Assembly (NCBI GenBank): GCA_003513495.1
Contig: DOPM01000060.1
Location: forward strand, 78,298 to 142,297
Origin: Desulfosporosinus sp.
GTDB lineage: Bacteria; Bacillota; Desulfitobacteriia; Desulfitobacteriales; Desulfitobacteriaceae
DNA length: 64,000 bases
Direction: 5' to 3'
In this document: positions 44,964-54,052 of the stretch, piece by piece
Layout of the letters: the number at the start of each line of letters is the position of its first letter
Position numbering within the stretch: position 1 is the stretch's first letter
Made by a program: the position numbers and the translations under genes
The notes under the pieces: generated by a model
Told to the model about the DNA's origin: nothing
Databases searched by the model: none
Seen by the model: the letters and a program-made list of their open reading frames with translations, nothing else

Positions 44964-46070
44964 TTGGGCCACAGTATTAATGCTAAAGAAGAGATATATC
45001 ATGCCCTTGCCGAACGTCTAAGTAAGACTCCTGAAGGTGCGCCAATAAATGAACACCTCATGGCAATTCTTCATCGTCTCTATACGGAAGGCGAAGCTTT
45101 AGTGGGCAGTAAGTTTTCGTTTATTCCTATGCCCTTGAAAAAAATCTCGACTCTCACCGGCATTGAGGAAACGGAATTAAAAGTAATCCTGGATGGAATG
45201 TCTGATAAGGGTTTGGTTCTGGATATTCCGCGTAAGGACACCTTTTATTATATGTTGGCCCCTATGTTAGTTGGATTCTTTGAATATACCTTTATGCGAA
45301 CAGGGGATCATGTTCACCTTAAGGAGTTAGCGGAGTTATTTGAAACTTATTTTCACAGCCCGGGTGTAATGAAGGAAATTGCTGGCCTGGATACTAAAGT
45401 TATGCGAACCCTGATTTATGAAAATGTTCTGCCGCTGGCGGTTGAAACTGAGGTATTGGACTATGAGAAGGCGACGGAAATCATCAAGCAATCCGGAGGG
45501 GGTGCCATAACTACGTGCGCCTGCCGCCACGAGGCCTCTCATCTAGGCACAGCCTGTGATGCACCACAGGAGGTTTGTATTTCCCTGGGCGGTGCAGCTG
45601 AATGGATCATACGCAAAGGTTGGGGTAAAGCAGCAACTGTTGAGGATCTCCTTAATGTGCTTAAACGAACACAGGAACTTGGCCTAGTGCATCTGTGTGA
45701 TAACGTAATGAATAAACCAACCTACATCTGTAATTGTTGTGGTTGTTGCTGCAAAGTTCTCCGGGGTATTAATGAGCAACAAGTCTTTGCTACCCATCCT
45801 AGTAATTTCATTCCATCCGTAGAATTAGAAAGTTGTATTGGCTGCGGGATTTGTGCTGATAAGTGCCAAATTCACGCAATTACTATGACAGCACAAGAGG
45901 ATGGCAGTGAAGTACCTGTCATAAAAAATGAGATCTGTATTGGCTGTGGAGTATGTTCCGCCGCCTGTCCGAGTGGATCGTTGACCATGTCTCGCCGTTC
46001 AGTTCAGTTAATACCGCCGGCGAACGTTAAAGAGAAATTTCAACGAATGGCTCAGGAAAAGGGCCGCTAA
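44964..46070 (+). CDS. Ferredoxin-domain protein with CNCCGCCC motif
   Basis: The 368-residue protein starts at TTG, 2 bases after the previous stop, behind GGGGAGG. The N-terminal 200 residues are helical, with a winged-helix-like segment near residues 55-90. A Cys-rich block follows: TTCACRH near 185, then CNCCGCCC near 255. Two classical 4Fe-4S motifs, CIGCGICADKC and CIGCGVCSAAC, close the protein. It is likely the electron-transfer partner of the flavoprotein and molybdoenzyme encoded upstream. The CNCCGCCC block may bind an additional cofactor. Confidence 0.82.
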   Translation: MGHSINAKEEIYHALAERLSKTPEGAPINEHLMAILHRLYTEGEALVGSKFSFIPMPLKKISTLTGIEETELKVILDGMSDKGLVLDIPRKDTFYYMLAPMLVGFFEYTFMRTGDHVHLKELAELFETYFHSPGVMKEIAGLDTKVMRTLIYENVLPLAVETEVLDYEKATEIIKQSGGGAITTCACRHEASHLGTACDAPQEVCISLGGAAEWIIRKGWGKAATVEDLLNVLKRTQELGLVHLCDNVMNKPTYICNCCGCCCKVLRGINEQQVFATHPSNFIPSVELESCIGCGICADKCQIHAITMTAQEDGSEVPVIKNEICIGCGVCSAACPSGSLTMSRRSVQLIPPANVKEKFQRMAQEKGR

Positions 46071-46098
46071 CTGGGATAGTAGAGTTCCTGCAGTCGAC

Positions 46099-46133
46099 AA
46101 ATAAGGAGCAGCTTTAAAAACTGCTCCTTATTT
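46099..46133. terminator. Bidirectional terminator between convergent genes
   Basis: AAATAAGGAGCAG pairs perfectly with CTGCTCCTTATTT around a 9-base loop. It separates the redox operon from the MATE gene, which stops 4 bases further on. Confidence 0.85.
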
Positions 46134-46136
46134 CCT

Positions 46137-47501
46137 TCAGGACTGTTCCACCGGCTTAGGGGGACTTTTGGGGAGATTTCTCATCTCAAATAGGATAACT
46201 GTAACCGTAATCAGAACAGACAAAGTATCTGCTATTGGAGCTGTTCTCCATACTCCCTCGATTCCCCAAATGCGAGGAAGGATGATCAGGAGCGGGATGA
46301 ACAACAATACCTGGCGGGAAAGACTCAGTAGAGTGGATTGTACAGGTTTACCCACGGCTTGAAAGTAACTAGAACCGAGAATTTGGACACCGATGAAGGG
46401 GAGAAGGGCAAAGAAGGTCAGCATCGCATGGACAGTAAGCTCGGTGAGCGGCAGATCCCCCTTGCTGAAAAGCCCCACAATTTGATTAGGCCAGATCCAA
46501 ATAACGATAAAACCGATTGCGGCCATAATGGTACTGACAAACACCGATTTCTTTAGAGTTTCTTTAACCCGGTCATATTGTTTCGCTCCGTAGTTGAAGC
46601 CGATTAAAGGCTGAGCGCCCTGGCTGATACCAACAATGGGCATAAATATGATTGTAGCTATACTCATGATAATCCCTACGGCAGAAAGTGCCAGGTCTCC
46701 GCCATAGGCCATTAGAGTTTTATTCAAAATCGTTTGTTGAACGCTGTTGGCGATCTGCATGGCAAAGGGAGCAAATCCGATTGAAAGGATTCCCAGAACA
46801 ATAGGCATTTGCGGCTTAAGATTTCTCAAGTGGATTTTAATCATACTGCGGCCTGAAAAAAAATAGCCAAGGACAAAGAGCGCAGATACGGTTTGACCGC
46901 AAATCGAAGCTAAAGCAGATCCTTTAATACCTAAACCGAGTTTAAAGATAAAAATGTAGTTTAAGATCGTGTTGATTACTGCACCAATGATCTGAGTCAG
47001 CATAGCATAGCGGGGGTTTCCTTCGGCCCGTATGAAGTTGTTCATACCAAAGGCAATCGAACCGGAGACTGAACCTAACATGATGATATGAGTAAAATCA
47101 CGGGCATAGGGCAAAACTGTTTCACTGGCTCCGAACAGCTTCAAGACGGGATCAGTGAAAGCCAGATAAAGTGCTGCCAGCAGGAGCGGAAGCAAAATGA
47201 GCAAGACAGTGGCATTGCCGACGATCTTTTCAGCTTCTTCTTTCTTTTGTTCGCCAAGGCGGATAGAAATGAGGGCCGTAGCTCCGATGGCAATCAACAT
47301 GGACGTTGCCATCATGATGATCATAATCGGAAATGCCACCGTTGTGGCGGCAATCCCTACAGATCCCACACCTTGCCCGACAAAAATCCGGTCGACTATA
47401 TTATAAAGGGCATTGACCAGCATTGCGATAATCGCTGGCAAGGAAAATTTCCAAAGAAGTTTACTGATCTTTTCGTCGCGCATTTCCAAATTCTTATTCA
47501 T
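46137..47501 (-). CDS. MATE family multidrug efflux transporter
   Basis: This 454-residue protein has 12 membrane segments in two homologous halves, with family patterns such as PAIIAMLVNALYNIVDRIFVG near the start (positions 20-40) and GISQGAQPLIGFNYGA in the second half. It exports cationic drugs or metabolites in exchange for sodium or protons. The ATG follows AGAGGAG. It diverges from the BlaI-like gene across a 230-base spacer that carries the BlaI-type operators, so cross-regulation is possible but not shown. Confidence 0.92.
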   Translation of the reverse strand: MNKNLEMRDEKISKLLWKFSLPAIIAMLVNALYNIVDRIFVGQGVGSVGIAATTVAFPIMIIMMATSMLIAIGATALISIRLGEQKKEEAEKIVGNATVLLILLPLLLAALYLAFTDPVLKLFGASETVLPYARDFTHIIMLGSVSGSIAFGMNNFIRAEGNPRYAMLTQIIGAVINTILNYIFIFKLGLGIKGSALASICGQTVSALFVLGYFFSGRSMIKIHLRNLKPQMPIVLGILSIGFAPFAMQIANSVQQTILNKTLMAYGGDLALSAVGIIMSIATIIFMPIVGISQGAQPLIGFNYGAKQYDRVKETLKKSVFVSTIMAAIGFIVIWIWPNQIVGLFSKGDLPLTELTVHAMLTFFALLPFIGVQILGSSYFQAVGKPVQSTLLSLSRQVLLFIPLLIILPRIWGIEGVWRTAPIADTLSVLITVTVILFEMRNLPKSPPKPVEQS

Positions 47502-47667
47502 TTTGCAGCTCCTCTAAATATTAAGAATGGGTAATAATGGCGCTTGCATTAGGGCAAGAGATTAATAGTTAGAATTCTCACCTTTAACTAAGCTATTGTA
47601 TCTGAAAAGTGATCTCGAATCAATTGTAATAATAATAAATTGATTTTGGAGTGGCGATTTGAGTATA

Positions 47668-47718
47668 TTGAAAACTTTTGTCTATTGTGATAGACTATTA
47701 TTGTCTATTGGAATAGAC
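47668..47718 (+). promoter_or_regulatory. blaI-like promoter with two dyad operators
   Basis: TTGAAA (47668-47673) and TAGACT (47691-47696) are 17 bases apart. Two dyads, GTCTATTGTGATAGAC (47680-47695) and GTCTATTGGAATAGAC (47703-47718), are 23 bases centre to centre. The first covers the spacer and -10, and the second covers the likely start site. This is the classic layout for BlaI/MecI autorepression. Confidence 0.8.
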
Positions 47719-47734
47719 GAAAGTGAGGGGGATT

Positions 47735-48097
47735 ATGGAACAGTATAAACTGTTTGATGCGGAATTTAAGTTTATGTGCATCCTTTGGGAAGCAGAGCCG
47801 CTCAGTGCCCGAAGGCTTACTGAGCTGTGTCAGGAGAGGTTAGGCTGGAAAAGAACCACTACATATACAGTACTGCGCAAGCTGAGCGACCGGGGAATCC
47901 TGCAAAATGTGAATTCCCAGGTTTCCTCTATTGTCAAACGGGAGCATGTTCAAAAATATGAGAGTGAAACGGTTGTGGAAAAAGCCTTCAATGGTTCTTT
48001 GCCCAAATTCATCGCAGCTTTCCTTGAGGCTAAGACTCTCTCCGCCGAGGAAGCAGAAGAGATGAAGCGACTTATTGACCGTCATAAGGAGGGTTAG
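47735..48097 (+). CDS. BlaI/MecI family repressor
   Basis: The 120-residue protein has a winged-helix domain (FKFMCILWEAEPLSARRL, KRTTTYTVLRKLSDRGIL) and a C-terminal dimerisation and cleavage region as in BlaI/MecI/CopY repressors. The frame opens at GTG 47723, but that codon overlaps the GAGGGGG ribosome site, so ATG 47735 is preferred. The M56 peptidase gene begins at the next base after its stop codon, and the pair should form a sensor-protease/repressor switch. Confidence 0.9.
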   Translation: MEQYKLFDAEFKFMCILWEAEPLSARRLTELCQERLGWKRTTTYTVLRKLSDRGILQNVNSQVSSIVKREHVQKYESETVVEKAFNGSLPKFIAAFLEAKTLSAEEAEEMKRLIDRHKEG

Positions 48098-49639
48098 ATG
48101 ATGGGCTTATTTTATGAGGATGCGTTTATGACCGTGCTCAATATGAGTGTGACGGCCAGTTATGTGACGCTGGCTGTGCTGGCTGCCCGATTCTTTCTAC
48201 GCAAGGCGCCTAAACTATTTTCCTATGCTCTTTGGTCGATTGTACTTTTTCGGCTGATTTGCCCTGTCAGCTTTTCCTCCGGTTTTAGTTTATTGGGGCT
48301 TATCGGTTCCTACCAAGTCGATAATACCTTTTCTGCTCAGTATATTCCCCGCAAAATCGGGCTGATGGCTGTTCCTCAGGTGAATACGGGAATAGACAGT
48401 GTAAACGCCGGAATCAATGCCGCACTGCCTGCGGCAACTCCCTACGCCAGCATAAACCCGATGCAGGTTTGGATTTCTTTGGCCGGTCTGATCTGGCTGG
48501 CCGGCATGGTGGTATTGCTTGGTTATGCCATCCTTTCTTATCAACGCTTAGTGAGCCGGATCAGCACCGCAACTTGGGTCGAAGACAACATTTACGAGAC
48601 GGACTTAATTCAGACCCCTTTTGTCTGTGGCTTTATCAAGCCCAGGATCTATCTGCCTCTCAGGATCACAGGGCGTGAGCGGGAGTACATTTTACGCCAT
48701 GAGCAGATTCATATCAAACGCCTGGATTATCTCATTAAACCAATAGCCTATTTTGCCTTGGTGATCCACTGGTTCAATCCGCTGATCTGGTTGTGTTTTT
48801 CTTTGTTCAGCAAAGATATGGAGATGTCCTGCGATGAACGGGTTGTGGAAACTGCAGAGACAGGGGAAGTCGTTAACTACAGTTCCTCACTCCTGGCTTT
48901 AGCGGCTCAGAAGAAAATGCCCAGTCCAACCCCTTTGGCCTTTGGGGAAAGCAATGTGAAAGCCCGGATTAAAAATATCCTCAGTTATAGGAAACCGCCA
49001 TATTGGGCATTAAGTGTCTCGCTTATTGCTGTGTTGATTTTGGCGGTGCTTCTGGCCTCCAATCCGATGAATGAACCACAAACATCGTCCCCCCAATCTG
49101 CCGCTTCCTTATATAATGTTGAATATTTGCTGAACAACAAAACCTCTTACGTGGGAAATAATTCGAAAGTGGGTGCCCTGCTCAATGAGATGCCACTGCC
49201 TGAGGGAATAACCCGCGGCAACTTCGTATTGTCAACGGATAATCCTCCCTATGGTTTGACGTCTTACTACGAGCTGGAAGATGATTCTCTTCAGGTGAGT
49301 GAAGATCAGTTTTTGAGAAACTCTATCCTGCTTTTTGCTCTGATCGATAATCTGGATCAGGTGACCCATACCGGGTTCTGGCATAATAAACTGCTTTCTT
49401 CCACACCCTTTCAATTCAGCTATACCCGTGCTGATGCTGAGCGGGTGGTTGGCGGGGATGTGAGGCAGTTTGCCAAGGATCCAGAGAGCTTGGAAGAGCT
49501 GATCGAGGTGGTCAAGCTGCTGGGTTCGGACACAACACAAGCCCAAGCAACACTGAAAGGCTTGGAACTCTACCCTCTTTCTGAAAGAACTATGGTGATA
49601 TCCCCAATTGCTGCACTGAGGCATTTAACGGATAGGTAA
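48098..49639 (+). CDS. BlaR1/MecR1-like M56 metallopeptidase with non-penicillin sensor
   Basis: The 513-residue membrane protein has segments near residues 10-30, 35-55, 120-145 and 300-325. The zinc peptidase motif HEQIH lies near residue 205, with a downstream Glu in EMSCDERVVE. Signal reception outside should trigger cleavage of the partner repressor. The extracytoplasmic C-terminus (about 190 residues) resembles the DUF4825-type domain (VEYLLNNKTSYVGNNSKV) and shows no penicillin-binding SxxK/KTG motifs, so beta-lactam sensing is not supported. ATG 48098 and 48101 are both possible starts. Confidence 0.88.
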   Translation: MMGLFYEDAFMTVLNMSVTASYVTLAVLAARFFLRKAPKLFSYALWSIVLFRLICPVSFSSGFSLLGLIGSYQVDNTFSAQYIPRKIGLMAVPQVNTGIDSVNAGINAALPAATPYASINPMQVWISLAGLIWLAGMVVLLGYAILSYQRLVSRISTATWVEDNIYETDLIQTPFVCGFIKPRIYLPLRITGREREYILRHEQIHIKRLDYLIKPIAYFALVIHWFNPLIWLCFSLFSKDMEMSCDERVVETAETGEVVNYSSSLLALAAQKKMPSPTPLAFGESNVKARIKNILSYRKPPYWALSVSLIAVLILAVLLASNPMNEPQTSSPQSAASLYNVEYLLNNKTSYVGNNSKVGALLNEMPLPEGITRGNFVLSTDNPPYGLTSYYELEDDSLQVSEDQFLRNSILLFALIDNLDQVTHTGFWHNKLLSSTPFQFSYTRADAERVVGGDVRQFAKDPESLEELIEVVKLLGSDTTQAQATLKGLELYPLSERTMVISPIAALRHLTDR

Positions 49640-49642
49640 TAT

Positions 49643-50143
49643 ATGGAAGTTGGTACTTCAGAGATAGAGAATCCCTCAATCGATAATTTTCGCAGGCTGG
49701 ATCTGACTCTTAAAGTACAAGGGCTTGTTGATAGGAAACTTAGTTTTCCTGAGGTCACGCAAATAAAGGATGTACTGACAGATGACGTATATTGGTTCTC
49801 CAGCAGTTTTAGTCAGAATAATTCCTCTGAAGACTTCGTACACTATTCTACTGAGGTTGTTGTGTATCTCAGAGAGATTGGGGAAAATGGCTTGCGGGAC
49901 CGACTGAAGAATTTGAATATGGATGTGGCCTATACCAACCAACATGTCGATAAACCATTAAGAACGTGTACATTACATACTGATGATAGTTGTATATACT
50001 GGATAAAGAAGGGCGAAACAAGTTATAAAGGTTTAGGACATTTGAAACGTGATGGTGGATGGTTAAGCTTTAATGATGAGAAAGAAGCTGTTGTTTACAA
50101 AGAAACCAGCTTTCCTAAATATCAGTTAATTGATCATTGCTAA
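49643..50143 (+). CDS. Hypothetical protein, possibly a gene fragment
   Basis: This 166-residue ORF begins 4 bases after the M56 gene without a visible ribosome site. The second half alternates strands and charged residues and is not recognised. The N-terminal 20 residues overlap nothing known. The absent ribosome site and the following ORF in another frame suggest either translational coupling or a decayed gene. Confidence 0.4.
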   Translation: MEVGTSEIENPSIDNFRRLDLTLKVQGLVDRKLSFPEVTQIKDVLTDDVYWFSSSFSQNNSSEDFVHYSTEVVVYLREIGENGLRDRLKNLNMDVAYTNQHVDKPLRTCTLHTDDSCIYWIKKGETSYKGLGHLKRDGGWLSFNDEKEAVVYKETSFPKYQLIDHC

Positions 50144-50345
50144 TTGTGAGTTTATCCCAAAGGATCGGTTTTCTGGAACAGCCTATTTTGATATTGCCAA
50201 GAACCTTACCGGCGATTGGGCTAGATTAACCGATTTGGTTGAGAGGGTTGAAGGAATAAGATACTTTCTTAATGGATGTTATGAATTAACGGTAGGAAGC
50301 GATTTTTGTGAAGATGTACGTTGGAATCACAGAAAATGCAGTTAA
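50130..50345 (+). CDS. Short ORF, possible frameshifted continuation of the preceding gene
   Basis: A 71-residue frame with only a TTG start and no ribosome site overlaps the end of the preceding ORF by 14 bases. Composition is protein-like (KDRFSGTAYFDIAKNL), so it may be the displaced C-terminal part of that gene or a fragment of another. No family is recognised. Confidence 0.25.
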   Translation: MIIANCEFIPKDRFSGTAYFDIAKNLTGDWARLTDLVERVEGIRYFLNGCYELTVGSDFCEDVRWNHRKCS

Positions 50346-50523
50346 GATAATTAGTTAATCTTGGGGGTGGGCCTAAGTGGACACGGTTGAAAACTATGTG
50401 AATAAGAATGAAGATAAAAAAGGAAAGGTGTAACCCTAAGCGAAGAGGAATAGAAAAGTTTGGATATATTTAAACCCTATACTCCTCAAAAAATATAGAA
50501 TATTCAGTTAGGGAGGAATAAAA

Positions 50524-51312
50524 ATGGACCATATCATTGTCGAAACGAAAGATGGGGTTCGCACACTGACACTAAATAGACCTGAGCGGCTCAATGCTGT
50601 CAATGATAAACTTAGCTCCGAGATTATCCTGGCAATTAAGAAGGCATCTGCTGACGATGAAGTTCGTATCATAGTGATTACCGGGAGTGGACGAGGCTTT
50701 TGTGCAGGTCTTGACTTGAAAGACTATGCAAAGCGAAATCCGGTTGCTGATTCGCGTTATAAAAAACTAGATGAATTGGGGTGGGTTGGTCACCAGGCAT
50801 TGGGGATTGTACAATGTGACAAACCAGTGATCGCTGCAATTAACGGGATTGCGGCTGGTGCAGGATTCGCGCTAGCTCTAGCTTGTGACATGCGCTTTAT
50901 GTCTGCGGATGCAAGGGTAACGGCCGGGTATATACGACGTGGACTCAGCCCTGATGCGGGAATGACTTATTTTTTACCGCGGTTGGTCGGGCAGGCAAAG
51001 GCTGCCGAATTGATCTTAACTGGTCGGGACATTTACCCCGAGGAAGCGGAACGAATTGGATTGGTGAACGGGATATTTCCGGGTGACGAATTTCAGGAAC
51101 AGGTGATGAATGTTGCTAGGGAATTAGCGGCAGGACCGCCGGTAGCAATGACTCTTTCTAAAAAATTGCTTGCTGCAAGCCCTGACACGGATCTCACAAC
51201 GATTCTAAAAAAAGAATACGCTTTTATTAAGCAATGTTTTGGAACTAAAGATGTTCAGGAAGGGGTTCAAGCCTTTGCTGAGAAAAGAAAGCCCGTGTTC
51301 CGAGGGGAATAG
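50524..51312 (+). CDS. Enoyl-CoA isomerase-like crotonase (PaaG type)
   Basis: This 262-residue crotonase-fold protein has oxyanion-hole segments FCAGLDLKDY and IAAGAGFALA. The hydratase Glu pair is missing: GGGCE is replaced by GAGFA, and the second Glu position reads RRGLSPDAGMTYFLPRLVG, with the Asp typical of PaaG-type isomerases. It is therefore better called an isomerase than a hydratase. The ATG follows AGGGAGG. It stands apart from the 17-31 kb locus and has no sigma-54 element, so its pathway is uncertain. Confidence 0.88.
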   Translation: MDHIIVETKDGVRTLTLNRPERLNAVNDKLSSEIILAIKKASADDEVRIIVITGSGRGFCAGLDLKDYAKRNPVADSRYKKLDELGWVGHQALGIVQCDKPVIAAINGIAAGAGFALALACDMRFMSADARVTAGYIRRGLSPDAGMTYFLPRLVGQAKAAELILTGRDIYPEEAERIGLVNGIFPGDEFQEQVMNVARELAAGPPVAMTLSKKLLAASPDTDLTTILKKEYAFIKQCFGTKDVQEGVQAFAEKRKPVFRGE

Positions 51313-51390
51313 TTAATTTTCTGGTTTTGATGAACCAATCCTTCCGGTACAAAACTACGTGCATCAAAATAAAAAAATAAGTATCAGAGG

Positions 51391-51674
51391 ACAACAACAG
51401 ATTTTATAGAATATGTGTGTGAACAGATCAGTGGCGTTGGTGCTGTTAGATATAAGAAAATGTTTGGAGAGTATATGGTTTATGTGAATGAGAAGCCCAT
51501 CCTTTCGGACGATAAGGAATTCGAAAAACTTCTATCCTCTCTCTATGACAAAGAGTGGGTCGTTTACTGCAAACCGCCGTTTAAAAACGCAGCTTGTGTT
51601 GTTGAATACCTAGGCCGTTATACTCACGGGTGGCTATATCTAATAAGCGCATCATTAACCCTAACTTCGGATAA
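51391..51674 (+). pseudogene. Chimeric remnant: TfoX N-domain fused to IS91-type transposase fragment
   Basis: From 51391 the frame reads TTTDFIEYVCEQISGVGAVR and KKMFGEYMVYVNEKPI, the start of a TfoX-N type protein. At about 51503 it switches to LYDKEWVVYCKPPF and VEYLGRYTH, a hallmark of IS91-family (Y2) transposases. After RYTH the expected RVAISNKRI continues only in another frame and stops at 51674. The joint frame is thus two truncated genes fused by deletion, with a further frameshift. No intact ends are visible. Confidence 0.75.
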
Positions 51675-51854
51675 TTTGCTATGGATAACGTGAAGGTAAG
51701 GTTATTTAAAAATTGAGGATAATAACGTCCAAAGCTCTAACAGTGAGGAATCCAGGGATAATTACAAGGGACTGCTGAGCCCCCAAGAAATTCAGTATTG
51801 ACTGTTTAAATCTATACCCACTATGTTATCCTCGAAATTGCCAATCAGAATTTA

Positions 51855-53264
51855 TCAGTATTGGCACTTGGACGGTAAATACTGTTGTAATAGCCTTTTC
51901 TGCGCTGTACTGCGTTCAGGTAATTGATAAGTAGCTATTCTACTTTCCAAAACTTGATGAACTTTGTAGGCAAGATTGGTTTTCTCGGCATAATCGACTT
52001 GAGAAATACCCCACTTATTGAAGATTTTGGTCAGATAATTATCCCGCCGGTACGTATCCATAGAGCCGATGCCAAGAAAACTACCAGCATCCTGCCCGTC
52101 GGCAAGAAGTCCCGGTAGTTTAGGGTCGATTTTCATCTCCACCCCCTGGAGCATCCGATTGGTATTACGCATCATCTCTTCGTCGAGAATCGCCTTGTGG
52201 AAGCTTCCGCAGGAAAATCCAGCCATAATGCCCGGATAACACCATACCTCATTTACCTCTGTCAGGCTAAATGGAAGCATCGTTGTCAGCAGTGCTTCCA
52301 TACCTGCCTGATAATCAACAGCAGTTCCGTCACCATAGCTACCGCAAATCGCACAGGGTAAGCTTAAGAATTTGCACAACTCATAAAAGATGACCTGTAT
52401 AAAAACACCTTCAGTACTGCCATAATTCGGTTGCAAAGTCTGGATATTGCTTATGGTAGAAAACTCACATAAAGAAGTGGGATGTCCTGGGGATTTAAGC
52501 TGAATAAAGGCTAACCCCGCCAAGGCCATGGCAAAATCATGGATGACAGTCCCCATGATACTTTCAGGAGCGGTCATAAATCCCAAAGAACAAGGAAAAA
52601 TGGATATGGCCTGTTGTTCATCAATGGCGGCACAGAGGTTGTCAAGGCATTCCCGGTCATAAGCCAAGGGAGGATTCGGACAGATTCCTTGGGTCATAAC
52701 AGGCTCATCCCAGACGTCGTAAAATTCACGAACCAACCGAAATGCCCGCCGAGCGCTACCATAGACGTCGCCATTTTGTGAATTGCTGCCGGTAGCTCGC
52801 AAACCGATGCTGGGATACTTATCCGAATATTTTAAAACCATGGCCATTTGGGCAATAAATTGGTCCGGGGCATCATTGCCTTCAGGATCGGCACAGCCGG
52901 GATTAGCGCAATCGTAAAGGGAAGAGGTCTCATTAATCTGATACATTTTTATGGCATCCTCGATATTACAGCGACGTATAGCTCCAGTATCATCGTCAAG
53001 GATGAAAGGCGCATTGCTAAAAGGCGTGGCAGCGACAACTCTCTTTTTAGCAGGCACACTATAGTCCAGTTTCGGAGTAGACTCAAGGGCTGCTTCTATC
53101 AAGTGGCGGGGAATAAATACTTTATCTCCTTCAACACGGGCCCCCTGCTTTTTAAAAAGTTCCCTCACGACTTCACTTTCAAAGCGAACACCAACACTTT
53201 CGATAATCTCTAAAGCCTGCATAAAAGCGTTTTGAATGGTAACATCATCTACAAATTTCCGCAT
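51855..53264 (-). CDS. MttB-family (trimethylamine methyltransferase-like) protein, non-pyrrolysine
   Basis: The 469-residue protein belongs to the MttB superfamily (ALEIIESVGVRFES, FILDDDTGAIRRC, LPCAICGSYGDGTAVDYQAG). It has no internal amber codon, so it is of the non-pyrrolysine branch that includes the glycine betaine methyltransferase MtgB. Such proteins move a methyl group from a quaternary amine to a corrinoid protein. No corrinoid protein or MtrH-like gene is present next to it. A TetR regulator lies directly upstream on the same strand, 98 bases away. Confidence 0.88.
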   Translation of the reverse strand: MRKFVDDVTIQNAFMQALEIIESVGVRFESEVVRELFKKQGARVEGDKVFIPRHLIEAALESTPKLDYSVPAKKRVVAATPFSNAPFILDDDTGAIRRCNIEDAIKMYQINETSSLYDCANPGCADPEGNDAPDQFIAQMAMVLKYSDKYPSIGLRATGSNSQNGDVYGSARRAFRLVREFYDVWDEPVMTQGICPNPPLAYDRECLDNLCAAIDEQQAISIFPCSLGFMTAPESIMGTVIHDFAMALAGLAFIQLKSPGHPTSLCEFSTISNIQTLQPNYGSTEGVFIQVIFYELCKFLSLPCAICGSYGDGTAVDYQAGMEALLTTMLPFSLTEVNEVWCYPGIMAGFSCGSFHKAILDEEMMRNTNRMLQGVEMKIDPKLPGLLADGQDAGSFLGIGSMDTYRRDNYLTKIFNKWGISQVDYAEKTNLAYKVHQVLESRIATYQLPERSTAQKRLLQQYLPSKCQY

Positions 53265-53362
53265 GGGTTCAACCTCACTTTCTTCATCAGTCTTACACTT
53301 CTATTTCCGAACCAACTTCTTATTCCATGAATCAAATATTTTAGCTATCATCTAAAAAACTA

Positions 53363-53947
53363 TTATTTTTTTATTGATTCCCAAAAATATTCCCATAACA
53401 TAGTGATCTTTTCTTTGTATGCTTCAGGTTTTGAATAATGAAATTCACTGAACATTCCCTGAATTATGCTTAAAAATACAACAACACATTTATCTACATC
53501 CAGGTTCTTCAATTCACTTGATTTGATTCCTTCCAAAATTACTGGTCTGAGTAATTCATCAACAAATTTTTTTTGGTAGATTATCAGATCATTATTAATT
53601 TTTTTTTTGAGAAAACTCGGTGGAAATAAAGCACTTCTCTTCCAAAAAACAACTTCTTCATTATGTTCGTATCCCCGATCAGACCAATCACTATAAAGAC
53701 AAAACAGTCGTTCTTTTGCTGAGTCAAATTTATTTAATTTTTTATGAAGTACCTTAATGCTATCTAATTTTTTTGTTCTCATATCATTAAATAATTCAAT
53801 GAAAAGTTGCTCCTTGCTTTCGAAATGAAAATAGATCGAAGGAGTTTTAATATTTACTGTTTTGGCTATGTCTACTAACCTTGTGCCCTCATAACCATTT
53901 TTAACAAATAACGATAATGCTGTTTTTTTTATGAGCTCCCTAGTCAA
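53363..53947 (-). CDS. TetR family transcription regulator
   Basis: This 194-residue protein has the TetR helix-turn-helix at the N-terminus (FVKNGYEGTRLVDIAKTV, KTPSIYFHFESKEQLF) and a ligand domain rich in aromatic residues. It starts at TTG behind AGGTGAT. The MttB-family gene follows, so it probably controls quaternary-amine use and its own expression through the dyad just upstream. Lys- and Asn-rich codon use is more AT-biased than in the neighbouring methyltransferase. Confidence 0.88.
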   Translation of the reverse strand: MTRELIKKTALSLFVKNGYEGTRLVDIAKTVNIKTPSIYFHFESKEQLFIELFNDMRTKKLDSIKVLHKKLNKFDSAKERLFCLYSDWSDRGYEHNEEVVFWKRSALFPPSFLKKKINNDLIIYQKKFVDELLRPVILEGIKSSELKNLDVDKCVVVFLSIIQGMFSEFHYSKPEAYKEKITMLWEYFWESIKK

Positions 53948-53959
53948 TGGATATCACCT

Positions 53960-53977
53960 ACCTAATATTAGTTAGGT
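53960..53977. promoter_or_regulatory. Probable TetR operator
   Basis: ACCTAA and TTAGGT form a perfect 6-bp dyad with a 6-base centre, 13 bases upstream of the TetR start codon. Confidence 0.55.
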
Positions 53978-54052
53978 TAATTTTATTATTGAATTTTGAT
54001 ATTGTCAACTATACGTAGACCTTTACCATGTTATAACCTCAACTTACTCACC

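Noticed and set aside
47088..47534. 148-codon plus-strand ORF opposite the MATE gene
   Set aside because: Low-complexity composition rich in Gln, Asp and His is the usual reverse-frame product of a membrane protein gene.
51855..53264. Pyrrolysine-containing MttB
   Set aside because: The frame has no internal TAG; it is a complete 469-codon gene.
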